Positions 14,134-21,020 of a stretch of DNA of 21,020 nt are shown one piece after another. The notes below the pieces were generated by a model. It made no database searches. It had not been told where the DNA came from and saw nothing but the letters and a program-made list of their open reading frames with translations. How positions within the stretch are numbered: the first letter of the stretch is position 1; each line of letters opens with the position of its first letter. Source of the DNA: UBA5734 sp964499985 (GTDB lineage: Bacteria > Bacillota > Clostridia > Saccharofermentanales > UBA5734); NCBI GenBank assembly GCA_964499985.1, contig CAZCMX010000039.1:1-21020 (forward strand), written 5' to 3'. The translations under genes and the position numbers were made by a program.

Positions 14134-14943
14134 ATGTTTGCCGCCGAACGCCTGAGAATCATCCGGAGCTATGTCCTGGAAAAAAAGAAAGCCAGCGTGG
14201 CTGAAATCAGCCGGATGCTGGGTGTTTCCGAGGTCACGATCCGGCGCGACCTCGAAGCCTTGGACGAGGAAGGATTTTTGATCCGCACCCATGGCGGCGC
14301 CATTCTCAGCGGCGAAGACAATCTGGACGCCCTGCCATCCTTGGGCGAGGCAGATGCCGAGCGTGAGCAGCGCAATGAAATCAGTGAGATCGCCATCTAC
14401 CTGATCAATGATGGCGACACCCTGCTGCTTTCGCCGGGCAAGACCAACCTGGCCATCGCCCGCCGCCTGCAGCGCAAGAAAAACCTGGTCGTCCTGACCA
14501 ATGACCTTCTGATCGCCAGCGAGCTGGCCTCGCACCCTTCCGCCCGGGTGATCGTCCCCGGCGGCGACCTCGATTCACTGACCCAATCCCTCAACGGACC
14601 CCTGACGATTCATGGCTTGCGCCAGTATTATGTGGCAAAAGCATTCATCGAGGTCGACGGCATCCATCTGCAACGCGGCTTTACGATCAAATACCCCATC
14701 CAGCAGGAAGTGTTCCAGGAAATGATGCAGATGTCGCAGGAACGGATCTTCGTCGGCACACCGTCAGCCTTCAACCAGATTTCATTTTCCCAGGTCGGAC
14801 CACTGTCCAGTGCCACGGCGGTGGTGACACACCCCGCTGTGCCGGATGAATTCAAGCGCCAGCTGTTCGAAAGCAATATCACACTATATGCTTCTTTCAC
14901 CGCCTATAGCCAGGCCGGCCGGGCCGGAGACCCCAGGCGATGA
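14134..14943 (+). CDS. DeoR-family transcriptional regulator
   Basis: A 269-residue regulator. The N-terminal winged helix is classical (RLRIIRSYVLEKKKASVAEI, then SRMLGVSEVTIRRDLEALDE and EGFLIRTHGGAI, residues about 6-57). The C-terminal sugar-phosphate sensor domain is recognisable but divergent: the usual D-S-G-T-T phosphate-binding stretch reads LSPGKTNLAIARRL, while VVLTNDLLIASEL, KAFIEVDGIHLQRGFT and FVGTPSAFNQISF fit the family. The last 15 residues are polar, with no family counterpart I recognise. GGAG lies 5 nt before the ATG. Its stop overlaps the start of the next ABC ATPase by 4 nt (ATGA), so the two are translationally coupled. The altered phosphate loop may mean a different effector. 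It may act on the divergent transporter operon, its own promoter or both. Confidence 0.9.
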   Translation: MFAAERLRIIRSYVLEKKKASVAEISRMLGVSEVTIRRDLEALDEEGFLIRTHGGAILSGEDNLDALPSLGEADAEREQRNEISEIAIYLINDGDTLLLSPGKTNLAIARRLQRKKNLVVLTNDLLIASELASHPSARVIVPGGDLDSLTQSLNGPLTIHGLRQYYVAKAFIEVDGIHLQRGFTIKYPIQQEVFQEMMQMSQERIFVGTPSAFNQISFSQVGPLSSATAVVTHPAVPDEFKRQLFESNITLYASFTAYSQAGRAGDPRR

Positions 14944-16466
14944 ACGGCAGTCATACCGTGGATCCACTGCCCGCTTGTCTGGAACTGAAAAACCTCTGTG
15001 TCGAGGTTTCAGACACTTTCCGCCTGGAAAACATAAAACTCGCCTTGATCCCGGGCCATGTCCATATCCTGATGGGCGAAAATGGCTCCGGCAAATCGTC
15101 TTTGATCCATGCAATTGCCGGCAATCTCAAGTCATGCGGCGGCCAGATCCTGTTTGAAGGCCAGAGTGTCCAGATCAATTCCCCGGCCGATGCCAAATCG
15201 CTCGGCATTGCCACGGCCTACCAGAACGCCAACCTGTTCCATAACCTGACCGTGGCTGAAAACATCTACGTCGACCGCTTGCCCAGACAAGCCGGCGGCT
15301 TGCGGGCCATCGACTGGGCCAGGCTCTATGCCGATACCGACCGGCTGCTGGCTCGGCTCGGCTTTACCATCCCTGCCCACCAGCGAGTCGGCCAGCTCAA
15401 TGTCGCCGAATGTCATCTGGTCGAGATTGCCAAGGCCTATGTCACCGGGGCCAAAGTGATCATTTTTGACGAGCCAACCGCCGCCCTGACCGATCGCGAG
15501 GTGGCCATCCTGTTTGGCATGATCCGTGAATTCCAGCAAAGCGGGACTGCGGTCCTGTATGTCACGCACCGGATGAATGAGCTGCGCCAGATCGGCGATG
15601 AGCTGACCATCCTGCGCGATGGCAAAGTGACGTATTCCGGCAATGTCCACGACCTTGACCCAGCGCAGATCGTCCAGGAAATGAGTGGCCTGTCGTTTCG
15701 CGAACGCTACCCGAAGCTCAAGATTGCACCAGGGGACGAGGTTCTGCGCGTCGAAAACCTGTCCTTCCAGAGCGTGCTCAGGAATATCCAGTTCGGCCTG
15801 CGCCAGCGTGAAATCCTCGGCATCACCGGCCTGGTCGGCTCCGGCCGGACGATGATCGCCAAATGCATCTATGGCGCGATGCGGCCGGACAGCCTGAAGC
15901 TTTATCTCAATGGCAAGCCGGTCCAGTTCCGCTCCCCGGCGGACGCGATCAACCATGGCATCGGCTATGTCAGTGAGGACCGCTATCTGGAAGGCCTTTT
16001 CCCGCGGGCCTCGATCCCCTTCAATATCACCTCACCCGATTTTGCCCTCGCCGAGGCCAATCCGGTGATCAATCGCGCCAAGGAAAGCTTGACGGCCCAG
16101 AAATTTGTCCAGAAGCTCCTGATCCATACCCGCTCGATTTTCAGCCGCATTGCCGAGCTATCCGGCGGCAACCAGCAGAAGGTGCTCCTGGCCAAATGGA
16201 TCTATTCCCGGTCCGACATCCTGATCCTCGACGAGCCCACCCGCGGCATCGACGTCGCCTCCAAAGTCGACCTCTACAATATCCTCAACGAAATGCTGCG
16301 CCGCGACGTCTCCATCATCCTCGTCTCCTCCGACATCGATGAAATCATCGGTCTGTGCGACCGCATCCTCGTCCTCTATGGCGGCGAGATCGCTGCCGTC
16401 ATCCCCCACGATCAGGCCACCCGTGAAAAGGTCATGTTCTTTTCGACCGGCGGCCATCGCAGCTGA
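14940..16466 (+). CDS. Sugar ABC transporter ATPase, RbsA/MglA-like, without transporter partners nearby
   Basis: A 508-residue protein with two nucleotide-binding domains. Domain one has Walker A MGENGSGKSS, Q-loop AYQNANLFHNLTVAENIY, signature region LNVAECHLVEIAKAY (the common Q after VA is replaced by EC), Walker B VIIFDEPTAALT and H-loop VTHRMNEL. Domain two has GLVGSGRTMIAKCIYG, YVSEDRYLEGLFPRASIPFN, LSGGNQQKVLLAKW and ILILDEPTRGIDVASKV. Motifs look competent for ATP use. It overlaps the deoR-like gene by 4 nt. Downstream is a sensor kinase rather than a permease or binding protein, so it must either serve distant partners, share the permease at 9901-11064, or do something regulatory. 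The last residues, REKVMFFSTGGHRS, end about where related proteins do. Family firm, role open. Confidence 0.92.
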   Translation: MNGSHTVDPLPACLELKNLCVEVSDTFRLENIKLALIPGHVHILMGENGSGKSSLIHAIAGNLKSCGGQILFEGQSVQINSPADAKSLGIATAYQNANLFHNLTVAENIYVDRLPRQAGGLRAIDWARLYADTDRLLARLGFTIPAHQRVGQLNVAECHLVEIAKAYVTGAKVIIFDEPTAALTDREVAILFGMIREFQQSGTAVLYVTHRMNELRQIGDELTILRDGKVTYSGNVHDLDPAQIVQEMSGLSFRERYPKLKIAPGDEVLRVENLSFQSVLRNIQFGLRQREILGITGLVGSGRTMIAKCIYGAMRPDSLKLYLNGKPVQFRSPADAINHGIGYVSEDRYLEGLFPRASIPFNITSPDFALAEANPVINRAKESLTAQKFVQKLLIHTRSIFSRIAELSGGNQQKVLLAKWIYSRSDILILDEPTRGIDVASKVDLYNILNEMLRRDVSIILVSSDIDEIIGLCDRILVLYGGEIAAVIPHDQATREKVMFFSTGGHRS

Positions 16467-16471
16467 ACCTA

Positions 16472-16547
16472 AAATTTGTTTCGATTTTCATAAATTTGTT
16501 TTTATTATAACTTTTTAATTGAAACGACATTTTAGCTATGCTATCTT
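16472..16547 (+). promoter_or_regulatory. Promoter region of the sensor kinase, with paired direct repeats
   Basis: TTGAAA (16519-16524), 17 nt, TATCTT (16542-16547) is a plausible promoter. Upstream, AAATTTGTTT occurs twice, at 16472-16481 and 16492-16501, 20 bases apart, which places both on one face of the helix. That arrangement suits an AraC-type activator such as the response regulator encoded downstream. No clear terminator for the ABC ATPase gene is seen before it. Confidence 0.5.
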
Positions 16548-16598
16548 GTCATTACCTGTGTTTGTTTGGTGCTATTTCACAAGGGGAGAGCAGTTTGG

Positions 16599-18335
16599 AT
16601 GACCATTCATCAGAAAATTTTTAGCTATATTTTCTCGATGATTCTTGTGCTGTTCATTGCGATAAGCTTGGCGGTTTACTTATTGTTCTACCGTACCTTT
16701 TTCGAAAACGAAGTCCGTAACATCATCAACAATCAGGATAATGTCACAGAAAATGTCCGTTTTATCCTCGAACAGATCGAAGGAGCTGCCACCATGATTG
16801 CAGCGAATCCCAATATCGCTACAGAAGTGGATGACGCAGCTTCCGATTACCAGGCTATTGACAACAGCGATCAGGTCCATCACATCACCACACTCGAAAA
16901 TACTGCCAATATTCTTGAAGTCATTAATGGCATCCACATTATTACTTCAAAGGGTGAGTTTTTCTCAAGCAATGTGGCAATCGACGCCTCCCAGACTAGT
17001 CGACTCCGCGATTTGTACAGCGCCCAGGTTCTCAATCCTGGCGAAACCTACACCGGTTTGCAAGCGCTGACCTTGTCAACCGGCTATACATTTTCTGCGA
17101 TTTCCTATATTCGGCCGATCTACAATTACCATGACGAATACAACTTCGCAGTCCTGGTGATCGATATTGACTATGTCATGCTGCGTGAAGTCCTGACTGC
17201 CGCTGCGATCAAGAATCATGAATGGGTTCTCCTGGTAGACCGTAGCGGCAACACCATTTTCACTTATCCCTATAACACCATTCTCGACCCTATCCTGGTC
17301 GAAAACCCTGACCTACTGACCAGCAGCCAGACTTTGATTGAAAAGAAGGTTTTCGGCCGAGACATGATCGTCTCATCCAGCGACATTTCCACTCCGTCCT
17401 GGAGCATGGTCCGGCTGATTCCCCTGATCGATATCCGCCAGCAGATCAACTCGATCTAAACGAGCCTTGCCCTGATCATCCTGCTCTACATCCTGATTGC
17501 CCTGCTGTCGTCCTATTACATCTCGAAAATATTTACCCAGCCCATCAAAGTGATGTATGAAAAATTCCAGGCCGTCGAACGCGGTGACCTGACGGTCCGG
17601 ATCAATACCCGGCGCAAAGACGAGTTCGGCCATCTCGGCCATTCCTTCAATGCCATGGTCGCGCAGATTGACTTGTTGCTCAAGCAGCAATTGCAGGAGC
17701 AGCAGCAAAAAAGTGACTTGGAGTTCGAAATCCTCCAGGCCCAGATCAACCCGCACTTCCTGTACAACACCCTCGACTCGATCAAATGGCTGGCCGCGAT
17801 CCAGAATGCCAACAATATCGGCGAACTGACGACCGCCCTGATCAATTTGCTCAAATACAACATTTCAGTCAAGAAGACTGTGGTCTTGCTGGAAGATGAA
17901 ATCAAGAGTCTGAATCACTACATCGTCGTCCAGAAATATCGCTATGGCGACACATTCGAGACCAGGTTCGAGCTGGATCCTGATACCCTCCATTGCAAGG
18001 TTCTGCATTTCATGTTGCAGCCGATCGTGGAGAATGCCATTATTCACGGTTTTGAAGACATTGCCCACACAGGATTGATCACCATCCGGTCGATCAGAGA
18101 TCGCCAGGATCTGGTGATCTCCGTCAGAGACAATGGGATCGGCATTGAGGCAGACCGCATGGTGGATCTCGAGAACAATCCCTCCGACAAATTCAACGGC
18201 ATCGGCATGTCGAACATCCATAACCGCATCCAGCTGCACTACGGCAAATCCTACGGCTTATCGATCGACAGCCAGGTCGGCCAGGGTACGACTGTCACGA
18301 TCCGTTTGCCCTACCAGCCCAAGCAAGAGAACTGA
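16599..18335 (+). pseudogene. YesM-like sensor histidine kinase, interrupted by an in-frame TAA
   Basis: One continuous frame of 578 codons is broken by TAA at 17457-17459 (codon 287). Before it: membrane helix one (FSMILVLFIAISLAVYLLFY) and an extracellular sensor domain to residue 286. Straight after it in the same frame: helix two (LALIILLYILIALLSSYYI), a HAMP segment (QPIKVMYEKFQAVERGDLTV), the His_kinase motif QAQINPHFLYNTLDS with the phosphoacceptor His near codon 386, and the ATPase with IVENAIIHGF, DNGIGI, GIGMSNIHNRI and GQGTTVTI. Only the stop is wrong; no frameshift is present. It could be a real nonsense mutation, an assembly error, or rarely readthrough. A restart at the GTG/ATG at 17550-17555 would yield a soluble kinase without sensor. 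GGGGAG lies 10 nt before the ATG. The response regulator follows after 8 nt. Such kinases usually sense sugars or bound receptor proteins. Confidence 0.85.
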
Positions 18336-18343
18336 GGTAATCC

Positions 18344-19957
18344 ATGATCAAGGTTTTAATCGCAGATGATGAACTGGTTGTCCGGATTGGCTTGAAAACT
18401 ACCATTGACTGGGAAGCCAATGGCTTCATGATTGTTGGCGAGGCGGTCAATGGCAAAGATGCGGTCGAGCTCTTCCATAAGCTCCAGCCCGACATCCTGG
18501 TCACCGACATCAAAATGCCCATCATGGACGGACTGGATGTCATCAGGCAGCTGAAATCTGAGCACTGCCTTTTCAAGGCCCTGATTCTCAGCCATTATGA
18601 CGATTTTGATTTTGCCCGCAAGGCCATCAATCTGGGCGCATCCGATTATATTTTGAAAACGGAACTGACCGAGCAGAAACTGCTGACCTCACTGGGCCAG
18701 CTGGCTGAGCAGCTCGCCGAAGAGCGCCAGCTCGCACCACCCCAGCCGCTCCAGGCCGAAGAGGGCCTGCCAGCTGTGACCCCTGCCCAGAGAGTTCGGT
18801 TTTTGCGCAAAATCCTCGAAGGTGAGCTAAGCCAGGCCACCCTCCCTGCTTATCTCGAGCAGCGTCCGGCGCTGTTTGAACTCCCCTGCTATGTCGTGGC
18901 CTGTATGAACGTCGAAAAACAGGCCGATTCCAGCCAAGATCTCGAAAGTAGCCAGTTCCATCTGACTTTGGACAACCTCTCCACCAATCTGCTCGGTCGC
19001 AAAGGTTGGCATCATACGCTGGTTCAAACTGTCAGTAATACCTATTATCTGGTCAATCTGCCCTGCGCCGATGCACAGTCCGAATCCATCCTGTCTGAAG
19101 CGTTTGAAAGTCTCAAGCGCAACATTGAGCAGTTCCTTAATGTCCAGCTCAGCATGGGTATCAGCCAGGCGACTGGGCAAATCACCCAGCTGCCTGCGCT
19201 CGTCAGCCAAGCCAAGTCCGCCTGGCTATCCTGCTATTTCGAGCCGCTCAATTCAGTCCGGCTGGCCGGCTCTGTTATTCCCTCTCCAGTGCTGGTTTGC
19301 CCTGCCTTGGATACGGATTTCATCCGTAAAAGCATCGCCCTGCATGACATCGAACCCGTCCTGGAACACATTGATACCGTATTTGATGCACTCAAAGATG
19401 CCAATACTTTCGACTATGTGCGGGAAGTGTTCAACGATGCCATCAGTCTGGCGAAAATGATCGTATCCGAGCGCAAACTGACCAATTCAACCACTCTAAA
19501 CGACGAGCGTTTCAGCTATCGCAACTTTGACCGTCTGGCCAAATTCGAAGAAGTCCGCACCTATATTCTCGATCTCTACACTCAGATCAATGTCGGCGAT
19601 AACCTTGAAAAGCCTGAGAAATATTCCTATGGCATCACCCGCTGCATCAAATTCATCAAGCACAATTATCAGAACCCGATTTCACTAAGTGATGCCGCTG
19701 ATTATGTCGGGATCAGCAAATGTTACCTCAGCCTTTTATTCCGTCAGGAGACCGGTGTCAATTTTTCCAGCTGGCTGGCCAATTACCGGATTGAAAAAGC
19801 CAAGAAACTGCTCTCCGAGACCAATATGAAAATCTACGAGGTTGCTGAAATGGTTGGATTCGAAAATCCCTACTATTTCAGCAAGGTCTTCAAGGAAATG
19901 ACCGGGGAGTCCTGCAAGGACTTCAAGACCAAAGGAGCCGTGCGATCCATGCATTAG
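18344..19957 (+). CDS. YesN-like response regulator (REC plus AraC-type DNA-binding domain)
   Basis: A 537-residue cytoplasmic regulator and partner of the kinase just upstream. The receiver domain (1 to about 120) has the acidic pair in VLIADDE, phosphoacceptor D55 in LVTDIKMPIMDG, the switch residue in LILSHYDDF, and K in YILKTEL. The middle 300 residues are a variable linker as in YesN proteins. The last 100 residues hold two AraC helix-turn-helix units: SLSDAADYVGISKCYLSLLF and KIYEVAEMVGFENPYYFSKV, then FKEMTG. GAGG overlaps the kinase stop region 8 nt before the ATG. These regulators usually activate sugar transporter or glycosidase genes nearby; the candidates here are its own operon, or a gene outside the window. 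The frame is intact although the kinase is interrupted, which argues that the pair was recently functional. Confidence 0.94.
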   Translation: MIKVLIADDELVVRIGLKTTIDWEANGFMIVGEAVNGKDAVELFHKLQPDILVTDIKMPIMDGLDVIRQLKSEHCLFKALILSHYDDFDFARKAINLGASDYILKTELTEQKLLTSLGQLAEQLAEERQLAPPQPLQAEEGLPAVTPAQRVRFLRKILEGELSQATLPAYLEQRPALFELPCYVVACMNVEKQADSSQDLESSQFHLTLDNLSTNLLGRKGWHHTLVQTVSNTYYLVNLPCADAQSESILSEAFESLKRNIEQFLNVQLSMGISQATGQITQLPALVSQAKSAWLSCYFEPLNSVRLAGSVIPSPVLVCPALDTDFIRKSIALHDIEPVLEHIDTVFDALKDANTFDYVREVFNDAISLAKMIVSERKLTNSTTLNDERFSYRNFDRLAKFEEVRTYILDLYTQINVGDNLEKPEKYSYGITRCIKFIKHNYQNPISLSDAADYVGISKCYLSLLFRQETGVNFSSWLANYRIEKAKKLLSETNMKIYEVAEMVGFENPYYFSKVFKEMTGESCKDFKTKGAVRSMH

Positions 19958-19989
19958 GCCTCTGCGCTGGTTATATTCCCGAGGCGCTC

Positions 19990-20017
19990 AAAAAAAGCCG
20001 CCCTTTTTCGAGCGGCT
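19990..20017 (-). terminator. Rho-independent terminator of the HAD phosphatase gene
   Basis: On the minus strand AGCCGC (20017-20012) pairs with GCGGCT (20001-19996), followed by an uninterrupted T-run to 19990. It stands directly after the stop at 20024. For the convergent response regulator it is a hairpin without a T-run, so termination in that direction is less certain. Confidence 0.8.
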
Positions 20018-20023
20018 GTGTCA

Positions 20024-20893
20024 TCAGGGTAACTGGACTCGGTCATTTGGCCCGATCAGATCTGGGGCCAGGGCCAGCTGCTGCTCCAGGATTTGGATCG
20101 CCTCGGCCACACCGTGTTCGTTGTTGCTGGCTACGACATGCTGGACCAGCCGCTTCAGCTCCTTACAGGCATTGTCCACCGCAAAGGAATAGCCACTTTC
20201 TGCGATCATCGGGATGTCATTGAAATTGTCACCAATCACAATTGTCTGAGACCGCAGGATGCCAAACATTTTCTGCAGCACCCGGATCGCTTCGCCCTTG
20301 GAAGCCTTGCGGTCAAGAATATCGAGAAAGGTCTCTTCCGAAAAAGCCAGATGCCAAGTGTCGTCCAGGATCGCCAGCAAATACTGGTTGACACGCTGGA
20401 GCACCGCATTTTCGTCCGCCAGGCAGATCTTGCACCAGGGTCGCGGGATGTCCTCCAATGCATATTCAGAGGCCAGGATGACCTCCTTGGTCGCGTGCCA
20501 TTGCACCGTCGCATTGATGCGAAAGGGATAAACGGCCCGGTCAGTAAAAATCTCGATGCCAAGACTGGGAAATTCCCGGGCCAGATCTAGGACCAGGCTC
20601 GCAGCTGTCCGGTCATCCAGCCGGCTCTCCCAGATCGCGGTCTGGTCCTTCTCATACAATCGGCTGATGATCGCTCCATTGACCGAAATGACTGGCATGT
20701 TGAAGGGGATCGCCGAACGGATCACGTTCATGGCAGCCAGGGTCCGACCGGATGCGACCGTAAATTTGCCACCTTGCGCGATGAAGCGCCGGACAGCCTG
20801 GATATTTTCTTGTGACAATTGGTTATGGGAGTCAAGCAGGGTTCCATCTATATCGCAGACCAAAAGCAGGCCCGCAAATACATTTTCTGTCAT
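20024..20893 (-). CDS. Cof-type HAD-superfamily hydrolase (sugar-phosphate phosphatase-like)
   Basis: A 289-residue HAD protein of the Cof/IIB type. Motif I is LVCDIDGTLLDS near the N-terminus (nucleophile Asp and acid/base Asp), motif II FTVASGRTL, motif III the Lys in DRKASKGEAIRVLQ, and motif IV IVIGDNFNDIPMIAESG, followed by FAVDNACKELK. The cap domain of about 90 residues between motifs II and III is normal for IIB. Members dephosphorylate sugar phosphates, flavin or pyridoxal phosphates, so the substrate cannot be told. I chose the ATG at 20893 because it begins near motif I and gives the usual length, with GGGA about 8 nt upstream. Longer starts up to 20974 add residues from a region that forms a hairpin. 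In D-x-N-D of motif IV the usual second position is F/G; DNFND here is acceptable. It is transcribed alone. Confidence 0.92.
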   Translation of the reverse strand: MTENVFAGLLLVCDIDGTLLDSHNQLSQENIQAVRRFIAQGGKFTVASGRTLAAMNVIRSAIPFNMPVISVNGAIISRLYEKDQTAIWESRLDDRTAASLVLDLAREFPSLGIEIFTDRAVYPFRINATVQWHATKEVILASEYALEDIPRPWCKICLADENAVLQRVNQYLLAILDDTWHLAFSEETFLDILDRKASKGEAIRVLQKMFGILRSQTIVIGDNFNDIPMIAESGYSFAVDNACKELKRLVQHVVASNNEHGVAEAIQILEQQLALAPDLIGPNDRVQLP

Positions 20894-20946
20894 ACATTTA
20901 TCCCGCCAGCGTGATTGGTATGGGTGATCTTCCATGAGAGGAGGAA

Positions 20947-20984
20947 GGGGCTGGACATGCCCTGCTCCAGGCAAATCCAGCCCC
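20947..20984 (-). terminator. Hairpin upstream of the HAD gene, probable terminator of a gene beyond the window
   Basis: GGGGCTGGA (20947-20955) and TCCAGCCCC (20976-20984) pair perfectly, with inner TGCC/GGCA pairing. On the minus strand a pyrimidine-rich stretch, TTCCTCCTCTC, follows instead of a pure T-run. It probably ends a minus-strand gene lying to the right of the window. Confidence 0.55.
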
Positions 20985-21020
20985 AGAAAAGGTCAGACTC
21001 AGGCCAAAAGGCCAATCATG

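Noticed and set aside
19958..19985. GCCTC/GAGGC stem after the response regulator as its terminator
   Set aside because: Only five pairs with a 20-nt loop and no T-run on the plus strand.
20999..21019. Possible last codons (MIGLLA, stop) of a minus-strand gene entering from the right
   Set aside because: Only seven codons are visible, so a coding call cannot be supported, although the hairpin at 20947-20984 would fit its terminator.

Overview
The window is about 21 kb of a draft assembly with two 100-N scaffold gaps (4319-4418 and 5685-5784). It looks like carbohydrate-utilisation DNA from a GC-rich member of the Firmicutes (Bacillota), probably a clostridial lineage. The reasons are an AraR of the Bacillus GntR/LacI-hybrid type with AraR-like operators, a YesM/YesN-like kinase-regulator pair, strong GGAGG ribosome binding sites, a lipoprotein sugar-binding protein with an Ala/Thr-rich linker, and high GC in most genes. 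The assignment to phylum is inference; species cannot be told.

Left end (1-3160): the N-terminal part of a GH36 alpha-galactosidase and a LacI/GalR-type repressor lie on the minus strand, with a good promoter whose start region holds a probable LacI-type operator. An auxin-efflux-carrier (AEC) family permease is divergent on the plus strand. It ends at a hairpin terminator shared with galM.

Middle (3182-13966): an L-arabinose regulon on the minus strand. In transcription order it is: sugar-binding lipoprotein, sugar ABC ATPase, permease; then araR; then araA, a FGGY-type ribulokinase (araB role), araD; then a damaged HEPN/MNT (toxin-antitoxin-like) remnant; then galM. Three AraR-like boxes lie over the promoters of the transporter, araR and araA, so import and catabolism (L-arabinose to L-ribulose to L-ribulose-5-P to D-xylulose-5-P) are probably controlled together. 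A 78-nt nested palindrome sits between the permease and araR, and stable intercistronic hairpins lie between the binding protein and the ATPase and between araA and araB.

Right end (14062-21020): on the plus strand, a DeoR-family regulator overlaps by 4 nt a second sugar ABC ATPase that has no permease or binding protein next to it. A YesM-like sensor kinase follows, interrupted by an in-frame TAA just before its second membrane helix, and then a YesN-like REC-AraC response regulator. A Cof-type HAD phosphatase is convergent on the minus strand with its own terminator.

The most unusual points are the decayed HEPN/MNT pair inside the arabinose gene set, the stop codon in the kinase, the orphan ABC ATPase wired to regulators, and the nested palindrome after the permease. 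I saw no tRNA, rRNA, CRISPR array or transposase gene.
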